From contig NZ_NHRY01000234.1 in NCBI RefSeq assembly GCF_002937115.1, positions 1-55,278 of the forward strand: a DNA stretch of 55,278 nt, written 5' to 3'. This DNA is from Rhodopila globiformis. Lineage in GTDB: Bacteria; Pseudomonadota; Alphaproteobacteria; Acetobacterales; Acetobacteraceae. Both the position numbers and the translations under genes were made by a program. The notes beneath the pieces are model-generated. The model did not search any database. It was not told the DNA's origin and was given only the letters and a program-made list of their open reading frames with translations. Shown here in pieces: positions 16,472 through 24,868 of the stretch (its first letter is position 1; each line of letters opens with the position of its first letter).

Positions 16472-17686
16472 TCAGTCGTCGCTCAACGCCTCCCGCGCCG
16501 TCTCGGGCATGAAGAGCCACAGCATGCCAATGCCGATCAGGGCAACGACCCCCAAAGCCCCGAATGCAATGGCAAAACTATACGATTGTGCCACGAAGCC
16601 GATCGACGTCGTGCTGACGGTGGCGCCGATGCGGGAAACCGTTCCGACGCCGCCGAGCGCGAAATTGTAGCGCCCCGTGCCCTTGGTGCAGTCGGCGACG
16701 ACCAGGGGCGTCAGGATCCCGACCACCGCGGCCGTCAGTCCCCCCAGTGCCTGGACACCGACGAGAAACCAGGGATCCGCAATCAGGCCAAACAGCCCCG
16801 TCCGCAGCAGCAGCGCGCCGAACGCCAGGATCAGCAGGGTCTTGCGTCCCCACTCATCCGCCTTGCGCGCCATCCATGTCGCGATCAGGGCGGCCACGAA
16901 CTGCGGCACGACGACGAGCGCCGACGTTACCAGTTCCGACTCGAACTTGAAATGCGTAGCCAAACGCTCGCTGGCGAGCGGCAGCACCGAGGCGTTGGCG
17001 AACTGGAAAAGAAACAGGCAGCCGGCAAGGACCAGCAGCCCGCGGTTCTTGAACAGCATGCGCCAGCGGACACTGTCATCGGTCCGTGAACTGCGTGCCT
17101 GGCGGGCACGGGCGTAGTCGATCTCGTTCCCCCGGATCAGGCCTAGCGTGAACACTGCCGGCAGGCAAAGTCCGGCAGCGGCGAAAAACGGCGCACGCGC
17201 GGAAAAGAAATGGCCAAGCAGGCCCATGCCCGCCGCGGTCACGCCATTGCCCAGTGAGTCATAGCGATGATTGCGCCCGACCCGGCGGCTGTAGGCGCGA
17301 TGTCCGACCAGGCCCAGTCCGATGGATGCGATTGCCGTTGGAAACAGCCCGCCGGTCAGGCCATGCAGGGTTTCAGCGGCCATCACCACCACGTAGCGCG
17401 GAAAAAAGGCAAGCAGCAGTGAGCCGGCGACGATGCACGCCAGGCAGACGGCGGCCAGCAAACGCTTCCGATGCAGGCGGTCGGCGATCCAGCCCGAAGG
17501 CACCTGGCTGGCCATGGCGACGGCGCTGTTCACGCTCAGGACGGTCCCGATCATGCCCGGAGACCAGCCCTGCCCGGAGAGGTAGACCGACACGAACGGT
17601 CCGAACGCCGTCTCGACGTCGGCCATGAAGAAGTTCAGCAAGTCGAGCCCGATCTGGCTCCGTCTGGAGGGCTTGGGCGTTTCCAT
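16472..17686 (-). CDS. MFS transporter
   Basis: A 404-residue polytopic membrane protein of the major facilitator superfamily with about 12 hydrophobic segments. The loop after TM2 has GWIADRLHRKR, the GxxxDRxxRR signature between TM2 and TM3. A second copy in the C-terminal half (ARKADEWGRKTLLILAFG) reflects the internal duplication. The N-terminus starts METPKPSRRSQIGLDLLNFF, the start chosen at 17686. It resembles drug or metabolite efflux MFS proteins that begin LLNFFMADVETAFGPFVSVY; I recall such proteins described only as MFS transporters, so the substrate is unknown. Monocistronic, convergent with the BON gene. Confidence 0.85.
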   Translation of the reverse strand: METPKPSRRSQIGLDLLNFFMADVETAFGPFVSVYLSGQGWSPGMIGTVLSVNSAVAMASQVPSGWIADRLHRKRLLAAVCLACIVAGSLLLAFFPRYVVVMAAETLHGLTGGLFPTAIASIGLGLVGHRAYSRRVGRNHRYDSLGNGVTAAGMGLLGHFFSARAPFFAAAGLCLPAVFTLGLIRGNEIDYARARQARSSRTDDSVRWRMLFKNRGLLVLAGCLFLFQFANASVLPLASERLATHFKFESELVTSALVVVPQFVAALIATWMARKADEWGRKTLLILAFGALLLRTGLFGLIADPWFLVGVQALGGLTAAVVGILTPLVVADCTKGTGRYNFALGGVGTVSRIGATVSTTSIGFVAQSYSFAIAFGALGVVALIGIGMLWLFMPETAREALSDD

Positions 17687-17813
17687 CGCCCGGTAACCAC
17701 CGCCGGCCGCATCGGTTCGGCACCTGATGCAGGTTTGCTGTGCCGGCACCTTGCTCTGCCGTCATGGCCTGGCTTGTCCGCATCGGCGCCAACTCAGGCG
17801 GCCGTTGCTGTCT

Positions 17814-17902
17814 CGTCATGCTGGGCGGAGGCCCACCATCCACGCCTTTTGCCGCGATCAGCACCGTAAGGCGTGGACGGTGGCCCTGCCGCCGCCATGA
17901 CG
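17814..17902. repeat. Type 2 palindromic repeat
   Basis: CGTCATGCTGGGCGGAGGCC and CACCATCCACGCCTT on the left are mirrored by AAGGCGTGGACGGTGG and CCGCCATGACG on the right, around TTGCCGCGATCAGCACCGT. The inner ATCCACGCCTT/AAGGCGTGGAT arms distinguish type 2 from type 1. A half copy of the outer arm lies at 17759-17780. Confidence 0.75.
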
Positions 17903-17927
17903 GTGAAAACACCCCGGCGACCCGCCT

Positions 17928-18989
17928 TCACGCAAAAAAGAAGGCAATCCCCAGCACCACATAGACCCCGATCAGCAGCACGCCTTCGAACCACGTCGTC
18001 TCGCCGTCACCGGCGATGGCATTGACGATGAGGGCGGTTCCGGCGATGGCGAACAGGTCCAGCGGGTTCTCGAACACCAGTGTCATCGGCTGGCCGATGA
18101 GCCACGACAGAAGCACCAGCAGCGGCGCCACCACCAGGGCGACCTGGATCGACGAGCCGATGCAGATGCTCATCACCAGCCCGAGCCGGTCCTGCCGCGC
18201 GAACCACACGGCCGAGAACAGATCAGCGATAGTACCGACCAGCGCCAGGATGATCACGCCCATGAACAGGGTGGACAAATGAAGCGCCTTGGCCGTGGCG
18301 GTCAGCGCACCGGAAACCAGGTCGCTTTCCACCGCCGCGCCGGCGGTTGCGGCGGCCAGGACGGCCAGGCACTGCCACAGCGGCCAGGCCCGCTCCGCCT
18401 CATGAGCCTCGCCGGTGGCGAACACGTCGCGGTGCGTCACCAGCGTGTAGACCAGGTTGCCGACATAGAGCAGCAGCAGCGCGGCCGACACCAGCAGGCT
18501 GAGATCCTCGTCATTGAGGCTGACATTGCCGGGATGGGTGACGCGGCGTGCGGTGAAGTCGGCCACCGCGGGCAGCAGCAGCGCGATCAGCACCAGGATC
18601 AGCAGGCTGGACAGCAGCCCCGCCCGCTCCCGCTTGAAAGTCTGCCGTTCCTGGGTGACGCCGCCGACGACAATCGCCAGGCCCAGGCCCAGCAGGCCGG
18701 TGCCGATGATCGAGCCGGTGATCTGCGCATGCACCACCGACGGCTGGCCCTGCGCCAGCACGAACATTGCCAGCATCAGTTCCGCCACGCTGCCCAGGCT
18801 GACCGACAGCAGGCCACCGACGGCCGGGCCGGTGTGCCGGGCCAGTTGGTCGGTTGCCGCCCTGATCCAGTCGGCCAGAACCCCAATGCCCAGAATGCCC
18901 GCCAGGAACACCCATATCGGCGGTATGCTGAACAGGTAGTGCAGCGCCGGGGCCACGGGCACCAGCGCCAGCAGCGACAGGCGGATCAT
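17928..18989 (-). CDS. Ca2+/H+ antiporter-like protein (CaCA superfamily, CAX/ChaA type)
   Basis: A 353-residue membrane protein with about 11 hydrophobic segments and the two alpha-repeats of cation/proton exchangers. Repeat 1 has LSVSLGSVAELMLAMFVLAQ, which fits the GNxxE motif with the acidic residue kept. Repeat 2 has LVGTIADLFSAVWFA followed by SICIGSSIQVALVVAPLLVL; the GSSIQ(I/V)AL stretch is characteristic of CAX. In repeat 2 the usual Glu is Asp and the preceding Asn is Thr, an unusual combination for this family. The start at 18989 overlaps the stop of the upstream Na+/H+ antiporter gene by 4 bp. The pair forms an ion-homeostasis operon. Confidence 0.82.
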   Translation of the reverse strand: MIRLSLLALVPVAPALHYLFSIPPIWVFLAGILGIGVLADWIRAATDQLARHTGPAVGGLLSVSLGSVAELMLAMFVLAQGQPSVVHAQITGSIIGTGLLGLGLAIVVGGVTQERQTFKRERAGLLSSLLILVLIALLLPAVADFTARRVTHPGNVSLNDEDLSLLVSAALLLLYVGNLVYTLVTHRDVFATGEAHEAERAWPLWQCLAVLAAATAGAAVESDLVSGALTATAKALHLSTLFMGVIILALVGTIADLFSAVWFARQDRLGLVMSICIGSSIQVALVVAPLLVLLSWLIGQPMTLVFENPLDLFAIAGTALIVNAIAGDGETTWFEGVLLIGVYVVLGIAFFFA

Positions 18990-20251
18990 CGCGAACGCTG
19001 CCGCCGGGCGAACCGGCGGCCGAGCAGCGCGGAAAGATGCGTGCCGGTCATGCCATGGGCCACGACCGAGGCCGCGACCGCCAGGCTGACGATCGGCCAC
19101 AGCATATCCAGCCGGGTCATGCCCTGCGTCTCCAGGGCATAGAACATGGCTGCCGCGCCCACCGGCCCGAACCAGCCGAGGAACAGCGCCTCGGGCAGCC
19201 GCCTGGTCCAGGACAGGCCGCGGTACAGCAGCAGCCATGCCGGGATCCGGCGCAGGAACAGGACGCCGGCGGCAAACGCCAGCGCGCGCCATCCCATGGC
19301 CTGCCAGGCCGCCCAGGGGATGGCCGCCCCGAACAGGATCATGACGGGCAGGTCGAAGAAGCGGGTGACCGCCTCGTTGAAACGCTCCTGGCGCTCCTGG
19401 TACTCGTCCTCGTACCCGGCATTGAGCCACGCCCCGGCGACGAACGCGCCCAGCACGCCGTTCGCGCCGATGGCTTGCAAACCGGTCAGCGTGGCCAGCG
19501 CCAGGGCCAGGGCGATCGTCAGCAGCGAAGACCGCTCGGCGCCGGCCTGCCGGTGCGCCCATCGAGTGATGCGGCAGGCGATAAAGCCGGCAACGCCGCC
19601 GAGCAGCACCGAGGCTCCCACCTCCCACAGCACGGCGTGCAGTGCCCAGATACTGGCGTCGTGCCAGGAGATCGCCGTGCCGGCACTGGTCAGCGCAACC
19701 ACCGGCAGCATCACGAACGGTTCCGCCAGGCCGTCGTTGATGCCGCTTTCCGCGGTGATCGCATGCCGCAGGTCAGCCGGCACGGCCCGGCGCGCCAGGT
19801 CGCCGCTGACCACGGACGCCGACAGCACCGGATCGGTCGGGGCGATGATCGCGCCGATCAGCGCGCAGACCAGCCACGGCAGGGCGAAACTGAAGGCCGT
19901 CACCAGCATGCCGGCGGCCCACATCAGCAGCATGCCCGGCCCAAGGCTCAGGGCGAGGCCGCCCCAGTGCTGGCGCAGCCAGCCCCGAGGCAGGCGGATG
20001 GCGGCGGCAAGCACGGCAATGGCAAGCGTGAGCCGTGCGGCTTCGCGCAGGAAGGCCGCGGCCACCGGATCATGCGCCGGGTGCAGCTCCAGAAGGCCCA
20101 GGCCGAGCGGCCCGATCGCGACACCGAAGGCCGCGCAGACCAATGGCTCGGAGATCATCAGCCTGGCGTTCACCAATCCCGACGTTGCGCCCAGGACAAG
20201 CAGCAGAGCCGCGACGCTGAAGACAAGCAACCAGGGATGAGGCACGATCAT
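18986..20251 (-). CDS. Na+/H+ antiporter, CPA1 (NhaP-like) family
   Basis: A 421-residue protein with about 12 transmembrane segments. It contains LIGAIIAPTDPVLSASVVSG (the TDP region of CPA1) and HAITAESGINDGLAEPFVML, the ND-containing ion-binding motif typical of electroneutral NhaP-type exchangers. I chose MIVPHPWLLV at 20251 as start; longer frames upstream lack hydrophobic character. There is no C-terminal cytoplasmic regulatory domain. The stop overlaps the start of the CAX-like gene (ATGA), so they are translationally coupled. Divergent from the DUF2254 gene across 263 bp. Confidence 0.85.
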   Translation of the reverse strand: MIVPHPWLLVFSVAALLLVLGATSGLVNARLMISEPLVCAAFGVAIGPLGLGLLELHPAHDPVAAAFLREAARLTLAIAVLAAAIRLPRGWLRQHWGGLALSLGPGMLLMWAAGMLVTAFSFALPWLVCALIGAIIAPTDPVLSASVVSGDLARRAVPADLRHAITAESGINDGLAEPFVMLPVVALTSAGTAISWHDASIWALHAVLWEVGASVLLGGVAGFIACRITRWAHRQAGAERSSLLTIALALALATLTGLQAIGANGVLGAFVAGAWLNAGYEDEYQERQERFNEAVTRFFDLPVMILFGAAIPWAAWQAMGWRALAFAAGVLFLRRIPAWLLLYRGLSWTRRLPEALFLGWFGPVGAAAMFYALETQGMTRLDMLWPIVSLAVAASVVAHGMTGTHLSALLGRRFARRQRSR

Positions 20252-20514
20252 GAGGCAGGGACCGATCAGGCGGGGAAACCCAGGCGAAACACCGTCCTGG
20301 CCGCTCCATGGGGCACGGACAGGGATAACCGCGTTCCACCAGCCGCCGTTCGGGCACCCGGCCGCCCCTCGGATCACGTCGGTGCGAGCGTGCGGCTTTC
20401 CGGTTCCGGCAAACGTTGAACTTTGCCGGCCGCCAGTTGGGGCATCCCGGCAGCCGCCGGCCCGGCCGCGGTTGCGGCGCCGGCGCCGGCCCGCCTGCAA
20501 CCGACGGAGTCCCG

Positions 20515-21834
20515 TTGAAAGCCCGCCTGCGCAAACTGCTTCAGGACCTGGGTGAATCCTTCTGGCTGCTGCCGGCCGTGATGGTCCTTGCCGGCACCCT
20601 GCTGGCTGTCGGCCTGCTCCGGCTCGACCGGAGCGGCATGGTGCCGGACGCGCTGATCAACAGCGCCTGGCTCTACAACGGCGGCGCGAAGGGGGCGCGG
20701 ACGTTGCTCGGCGCCGTCGCTTCATCGGCCATCGGCGTCGCCGGCACGGTGTTCTCGATCACCGTCGCCGCCCTGTCGCTGGCCGCCGGCCAGATGGGCC
20801 CGCGCCTGCTGCGCAACTTCACCCGCGATCGCGGCAACCAGTTCACCCTGGGCACCTTTCTTGCCACCTTCTCCTATGCCCTGATGGTGCTGCGCAGCGT
20901 GCGGACCCGGAGCGAAGGTGAGTTCGTTCCGCATCTTTCGCTCAGCGTCGGCATCTTCCTGGCCTTCGTATCGGTCGCCATGCTGGTGTTCTTCGTCGGC
21001 CACATGTCCGGCCGCATCAATGTCGATACGGTGATCGAACTGGTCAGCGACGATGTCCGCTCGGCCATCCGGCGCCTGACCAGCACCGAGCCGCAGCCGG
21101 AGGCGCCGCCGGCCGGCCTCTGGCGCGACGCCGTGCCGGTGGTCGATCACCGGCACGGCTATCTTCAGCAGTTGCAGGCGGACGACCTGGCGGACTGGGC
21201 GGCGGAGCGGGGCACCGCGCTGCGGTTGCTGGTGCGGCCGGGCGACTACGTGTTCCCGGGCGCGCCGATTGCGCTGATGACCCCGGCGGTGGACGGCGCC
21301 GGGGACGCTATCCGGGAGGCAACCGCGCTCGGGCCGACGCGGGTCAGCACCGAGGATCTCGAATTCGCGGTGCGCCAGCTTGTCGAGGTGGCGGTCCGGG
21401 CCTTGTCGCCGGGGATCAACGACCCGCACACCGCCGTTGCGGTGCTGGATCGGCTGGGCGCGGCGCTGTGCCTGTGCGCGCCGGTCTTCCTGTCCTCCGG
21501 CGTGCTGATCCGGAACAACCGCGTCGCGCTGGTGGTGCCGGCCGTGGATTACGATGGCCTGGCCGACGCGATGTTCCACATGATCCGGCAGTACGCCGCT
21601 GGCTCGCCGGCGGTGCTGATGCGGCTGCTGGAGGTGCTGGCGGCGGTGGCAGGCTGCGAGCAGGATCCGTGCCGCATCGCGACGCTGCGCCGCCATGCCG
21701 GACTGGCACTGGCTGACGCCGAGCGCTCGATTCAGAATCCGGCCGACCTGGCGGACGTGCGGCGGCGTCATGCCGCCTTCGAGACGATGCGGCTGCGCGG
21801 CCCCGTCGCGCTGGCCGGCGGGGCCGAAGGCTGA
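20515..21834 (+). CDS. DUF2254 membrane protein
   Basis: A 439-residue protein with N-terminal membrane segments (SFWLLPAVMVLAGTLLAVGL; AVASSAIGVAGTVFSITVAA; a third and fourth to about residue 170) and a soluble C-terminal part. The motifs FSITVAALSLAAGQMGPRLL, RNFTRDRGNQFTLGTFLATF and VRALSPGINDPHTAV are those of the DUF2254 family of predicted membrane proteins. The function is unknown, though an ion-channel-like role has been guessed from its topology. A TTG start with GGAG 5 bp upstream (20507-20510) fits the usual family N-terminus better than the upstream ATG at 20416. The gene is divergent from the Na+/H+ antiporter. Confidence 0.8.
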   Translation: MKARLRKLLQDLGESFWLLPAVMVLAGTLLAVGLLRLDRSGMVPDALINSAWLYNGGAKGARTLLGAVASSAIGVAGTVFSITVAALSLAAGQMGPRLLRNFTRDRGNQFTLGTFLATFSYALMVLRSVRTRSEGEFVPHLSLSVGIFLAFVSVAMLVFFVGHMSGRINVDTVIELVSDDVRSAIRRLTSTEPQPEAPPAGLWRDAVPVVDHRHGYLQQLQADDLADWAAERGTALRLLVRPGDYVFPGAPIALMTPAVDGAGDAIREATALGPTRVSTEDLEFAVRQLVEVAVRALSPGINDPHTAVAVLDRLGAALCLCAPVFLSSGVLIRNNRVALVVPAVDYDGLADAMFHMIRQYAAGSPAVLMRLLEVLAAVAGCEQDPCRIATLRRHAGLALADAERSIQNPADLADVRRRHAAFETMRLRGPVALAGGAEG

Positions 21835-22002
21835 TCCCATGCCGGCAGACCTGGTTGGCGTGACGCCAGTGGCCCCGCAACTGGCGAGGAGTCGCCTGCA
21901 CAATCAACAGGGTAGCGGCGGACCTGCCGAACGAAAGCAGTCATCGCGCCGGGCTGCCGCCATGACGGCGGTCAGGCGGCACGGGCGCCGCGGCGCCTGC
22001 GG

Positions 22003-22335
22003 TCAACGCTTCAGGCTGAGGATATAGGCCGAGACGTCGTCGATCTCGTTGCGGGTCAGGTGCAGGTCGGGCATCCGGTCGTGCGGCGTCTGGAGGAAGA
22101 CGTGCAGGCCCATTTCGGTGGTCGTCTTCATCTGCGCGATCGCGTCGAAGGTCGGGGCGCCGGTGCTGGTGCCCCGCTTCTGCCCGGAATCAACGATGTG
22201 GCAGTTCGTGCACCATTTTTGCGCCATCGCATGGCCGGCCTGGGGGTCTCCGGCCAGGGCCGCGGCCCGGGACGTCGGGCTTGCAGCCAGAAGCGCCGTC
22301 AGAACAAGGCCGGCGCGCAATGCATATGCGTACAA
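22003..22335 (-). CDS. Small c-type cytochrome, exported
   Basis: A 110-residue protein with a signal peptide (YALRAGLVLTALLAASPTSRA) and one haem c site WCTNCHI. The likely distal ligand Met is in DRMPDLHLTRNEIDDVSAYI, the usual C-terminal MPxxxLTxxEIxDVxAYIxSL pattern of class I cytochromes. I chose TTG at 22335, preceded by GGGAG; a longer frame to 22410 starts inside an FNR-like box and adds a non-signal-like extension. It acts in the periplasm as an electron carrier; its partner is unknown. An FNR/FixK box at 22397-22410 suggests low-oxygen expression. Confidence 0.8.
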   Translation of the reverse strand: MYAYALRAGLVLTALLAASPTSRAAALAGDPQAGHAMAQKWCTNCHIVDSGQKRGTSTGAPTFDAIAQMKTTTEMGLHVFLQTPHDRMPDLHLTRNEIDDVSAYILSLKR

Positions 22336-22396
22336 GCTACGTCTCCCTGGAGGTTCACCGCGAGGCTGTTGCTGCCTGCACGCTGCCGCGAAAGCG

Positions 22397-22410
22397 TTGA
22401 TCTGCGTCAA
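22397..22410 (-). promoter_or_regulatory. FNR/FixK-like box upstream of cytochrome c
   Basis: TTGATCTGCGTCAA fits TTGAT-N4-GTCAA, with its centre 68 bp before the chosen start of the cytochrome gene. No good -10 hexamer is visible at the expected place on the minus strand, so this is weaker than the hsp20 and ftsH cases. Confidence 0.5.
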
Positions 22411-22523
22411 ATCTGTTTCACCTGTGCGTGCTTCCGCGACTGCTGATACCGGGAGCGATGCCAGGGGCCGTACCAGGGGCTATGCCGGGGCCGGCATCCA
22501 CTGTTGCGGGCAGCGTCACCGCG

Positions 22524-23126
22524 TCAGGCGGCCGCATGCCCATCCATTGCCCCCGGGGGCGCGCCGGCTGGCATGCCGGAGTCGTACGCCTGCTGACCGG
22601 CCATGCCGCCGGCATAGGGCGCCGCATCGGCCGCCGGCCGCGGGGCCAGGTCGCGGGCGGCGACGATTTCCTGCCACAGGGCGAGGATGCTGCGCGCGGT
22701 GGTGTCGGCCACCAGGCAGTGGCCGGCACCATCCAGCGCCGTCAGCAGCGCGTCGGGCGCGCCGCTGACGCGCTGCAGCGCCTCATCGACGGCACGCAGG
22801 CAGGCCATCACCTGCTCCGGCCCTTGCAGCCGGGCGTGGCGTGCCATGTCGTCCAGGCGCAGCGCGCGCAGGCCCTGCGCTGTCGCCACCGCGGGTTCCC
22901 GCGCAAGCTCGAAGAACACGTTCATGACCGGCAGGATGTCGTTGATCAGCGACAGGATGCCGCGGGCGGTGGCGAGATCGCAGCCAATCAGGTGCCGCTC
23001 GGGCGGCTGCATGGCGGGCCGCCCGCGCGAGGCGTTCAGCACGCCGACGATCTGCTGCTCCAGCCAGCGCCGGACTTCCGGCGGCGCCTGGCCAATTTGT
23101 TCCGGCGACAGTGTAATGCCGATCAT
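22524..23126 (-). CDS. Hypothetical protein downstream of hsp20, 200 aa
   Basis: Starts MIGITLSPEQIGQAPPEVRR, a pattern I associate with short alphaproteobacterial proteins encoded with small heat-shock genes, but with no known role. Residues 1-160 look helical (LATARGILSLINDILPVMNV; DDMARHARLQGPEQVMACLR). The last 40 residues are Ala/Gly/Pro/Met-rich and probably disordered. No signal peptide or membrane segment. It follows hsp20 by 65 bp on the same strand and is probably in the same transcript, so a role in the same stress response is likely (inference). Confidence 0.65.
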   Translation of the reverse strand: MIGITLSPEQIGQAPPEVRRWLEQQIVGVLNASRGRPAMQPPERHLIGCDLATARGILSLINDILPVMNVFFELAREPAVATAQGLRALRLDDMARHARLQGPEQVMACLRAVDEALQRVSGAPDALLTALDGAGHCLVADTTARSILALWQEIVAARDLAPRPAADAAPYAGGMAGQQAYDSGMPAGAPPGAMDGHAAA

Positions 23127-23191
23127 TTCGATACTCCGTCTGCGGGACGGGGAGGCAGTGCCGTCCCCGTCCCATGGACCGGCCGGGCTGT

Positions 23192-23689
23192 TCAGGCCGC
23201 GGCCTTGACTTCGATCTTCTTCGGCGCGGCCTGGGCCGACTTCTGCACAGTCACGCTCAGCACGCCGTTGGCGAACGAGGCGTCGACCTTGTCGCAGTCG
23301 GCGGCGTCAGGCAGCAGGAAGGAACGCTGGAACGCGCCGTAGCTCCGCTCGGACAGGTGATAGCCCTTGTCCTGCTCCTCGCGTTCCTGGCGTTTCTCGC
23401 CCTTGATGGTCAGGGTGTTGCCGGACAGCGAAACCTGGATGTCCTTTTCCGTCATGCCGGGCAGTTCGGCGGTCAGCTTGATGGCGCTGTCGTCCTCGGT
23501 GATGTCGACCGCGGGCGTTGGCATGCTGAAGCCGGGTTCGGAACGAAACGCCTGGAACGGGGCAACGCCGAAGGTGCTGGTGAACCGGTCGAACAGCCGG
23601 TCCATCTCGGTCTTGAACGAGCGCCAGTAATCGGGTGCGCCCGAGGCAAGTGCGGTCGTCTGCTTGACGGGTACGGGCGTGTCAGCCAT
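23192..23689 (-). CDS. hsp20: Small heat-shock protein, Hsp20/alpha-crystallin family
   Basis: A 165-residue holdase chaperone. The N-terminal part has DYWRSFKTEMDRLFDRFTST; the alpha-crystallin domain runs from about residue 52 (PAVDITEDDSAIKLTAELPG) through MTEKDIQVSLSGNTLTIKGE and SERSYGAFQRSFLLPDAAD to FANGVLSVTVQK, the conserved A-x-x-x-n-GVLxVxxPK-like region. The C-terminus ends KKIEVKAAA, the IxV anchoring motif. AGGAG lies about 9 bp upstream of the ATG. Upstream at 23758-23771 is an FNR/FixK-like box with a -10 element at 23732-23737. First gene of a probable two-gene operon. Confidence 0.93.
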   Translation of the reverse strand: MADTPVPVKQTTALASGAPDYWRSFKTEMDRLFDRFTSTFGVAPFQAFRSEPGFSMPTPAVDITEDDSAIKLTAELPGMTEKDIQVSLSGNTLTIKGEKRQEREEQDKGYHLSERSYGAFQRSFLLPDAADCDKVDASFANGVLSVTVQKSAQAAPKKIEVKAAA

Positions 23690-23731
23690 CGGTTGGGTCT
23701 CCTCTTGGTTCGTTCCTGGAGGTGCGGCGAA

Positions 23732-23771
23732 TTTATCCAGTGCCGCCTTTGCGTACGTTGACGGAAATCAA
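23732..23771 (-). promoter_or_regulatory. FNR/FixK-like promoter of hsp20
   Basis: TTGACGGAAATCAA at 23758-23771 matches TTGAC-N4-ATCAA. On the minus strand a GATAAA element (23732-23737) begins 21 nt past the box, placing the box near -41.5, class II geometry. The box overlaps the stop codon of the upstream host-attachment-type gene. The hsp20 start is 43 nt further on. Confidence 0.6.
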
Positions 23772-24253
23772 CGGGCGGCTGCCGGCGTGTTCACGAACCG
23801 ATGAACGCGCGGGACCCACGTCTTCACGTGCGGCCACAGTTCGTGGTCGGGCACCTTGGTCAGGTCCTTCGCCAGGGTATTGAGCGTGAACGCTTTCGAT
23901 CTGGTATCGAGCTCCGCATACACCGCGGCCAGGATGTGCGGCGGCGCGACGAGAATCAACCTGCCGAAGCCCTCGTCCGCGGCGGCCGCATTGATCCGCT
24001 GCGCCACGAAGCCGGCGAATTTCAGCTTCTCCAGGTCCTTCGGGTCGTGCTGCGGATTCAGCGCATGGTGCGCCGTCGAGCCGGTGTGCATGGATGCGCC
24101 GGGATGATCCGTTCCGAGGTCGGATGACTGCTTGTGCGCCGCGGTCGAATCGAAGGCGCATTCACAATGCAGGGCGTTGTTGGCGGCAAGGCGGAGGAAA
24201 CGGGCGTGTTCGCCGTCGGCGACGACGATCAGCAGGTTGGGCAGGTTCGACAT
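23768..24253 (-). CDS. Host attachment protein family (baeRF-like)
   Basis: A 161-residue protein starting MSNLPNLLIVVADGEHARFL, then NPQHDPKDLEKLKFAGFVAQ and FGRLILVAPPHILAAVYAEL, ending in a KDLTK-containing segment (LAKDLTKVPDHELW). These are hallmarks of the family annotated as 'protein required for attachment to host cells', related to archaeal release-factor-like domains. The original name comes from Agrobacterium; the biochemical role is unclear. No signal peptide is present, so a direct surface role is doubtful. AGGAGGAG lies 6-8 bp upstream. It lies directly upstream of hsp20 on the same strand. Confidence 0.75.
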   Translation of the reverse strand: MSNLPNLLIVVADGEHARFLRLAANNALHCECAFDSTAAHKQSSDLGTDHPGASMHTGSTAHHALNPQHDPKDLEKLKFAGFVAQRINAAAADEGFGRLILVAPPHILAAVYAELDTRSKAFTLNTLAKDLTKVPDHELWPHVKTWVPRVHRFVNTPAAAR

Positions 24254-24553
24254 GAATGACTCCTCCTGCAAGGCGGCAGTGGCCGGTGAAGCTTTGCCGG
24301 TATTCTACCGCGTGGCGCGCAGGGAGAATTGACGCAACGCATTCCGCGCGGCCTTTCCGGGTCGTCATCGGCGCGGGCCCGAGGCCGCTGGCGTTGCCGA
24401 ACGAAAGCGGCCAATGGGCCCGGGGCGCGATAACCAATCCGCCAAAGCCGGCGCACCGGCCCCTCCGCGTCGTGGTGGCCGCGGGGCCTCCATGACGGCG
24501 GTACACTTGCGCCGGCCATGGCGGTTGGACTGTCCGTGCGGCAATGGCAGCGA

Positions 24554-24822
24554 GGCTCTTATTGGGTTCCGGGGTGGTCAGGCCAGGCAGCCCCGGAAGC
24601 GTTGAATGAGCGGCAGTCGTTGCTACCTCGTCATGCCGGGCGAGGGCCCGGCATCCACGCCTTCTGCCGAAATCAGCACCGCAAGGCGTGGATCGCGGCC
24701 CGGAGCCTGTGCCCGGGCTTGTCCCGGGTAGCCGCCATGACGGGAAGCGGCAACCTGCCGCGGTCCGCACTATTCTGCGCCTACCGTGAGACATCCCACC
24801 ACCCCGGAACCCAACAAGAGCC
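24554..24822. repeat. Composite repeat: 25-bp inverted ends enclosing a type 2 palindrome
   Basis: The left end at 24554-24578 (GGCTCTTATTGGGTTCCGGG, continuing GTGGT) is mirrored at 24798-24822 with one mismatch. Between them lies a type 2 palindromic repeat (24629-24741). A related version of the end (CACCGCGGAGCCCAATAAGC) lies at 263-282, where it borders the truncated IS1595 gene. No coding frame in this 600-bp gap (24254-24868) looks real. Confidence 0.6.
24629..24741. repeat. Type 2 palindromic repeat, extended
   Basis: CGTCATGCCGGGCGAGGGCC, then CGGCATCCACGCCTT, is mirrored by AAGGCGTGGAT and later GCCGCCATGACG. The right half carries an insert (CCCGGAGCCTGTGCCCGGGC) also present in the copy at 40917-41030, so these two belong to one subfamily. 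Confidence 0.75.
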
Positions 24823-24868
24823 GACAGCGATTGTTCTGCGCCAGGCCCGATGGGTACCGTCGCTGGTA

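Noticed and set aside
22003-22410. Longer cytochrome c frame starting at 22410
   Set aside because: The start TTG lies within the FNR-like box and the extra residues spoil the signal peptide; the TTG at 22335 has a good ribosome-binding site.
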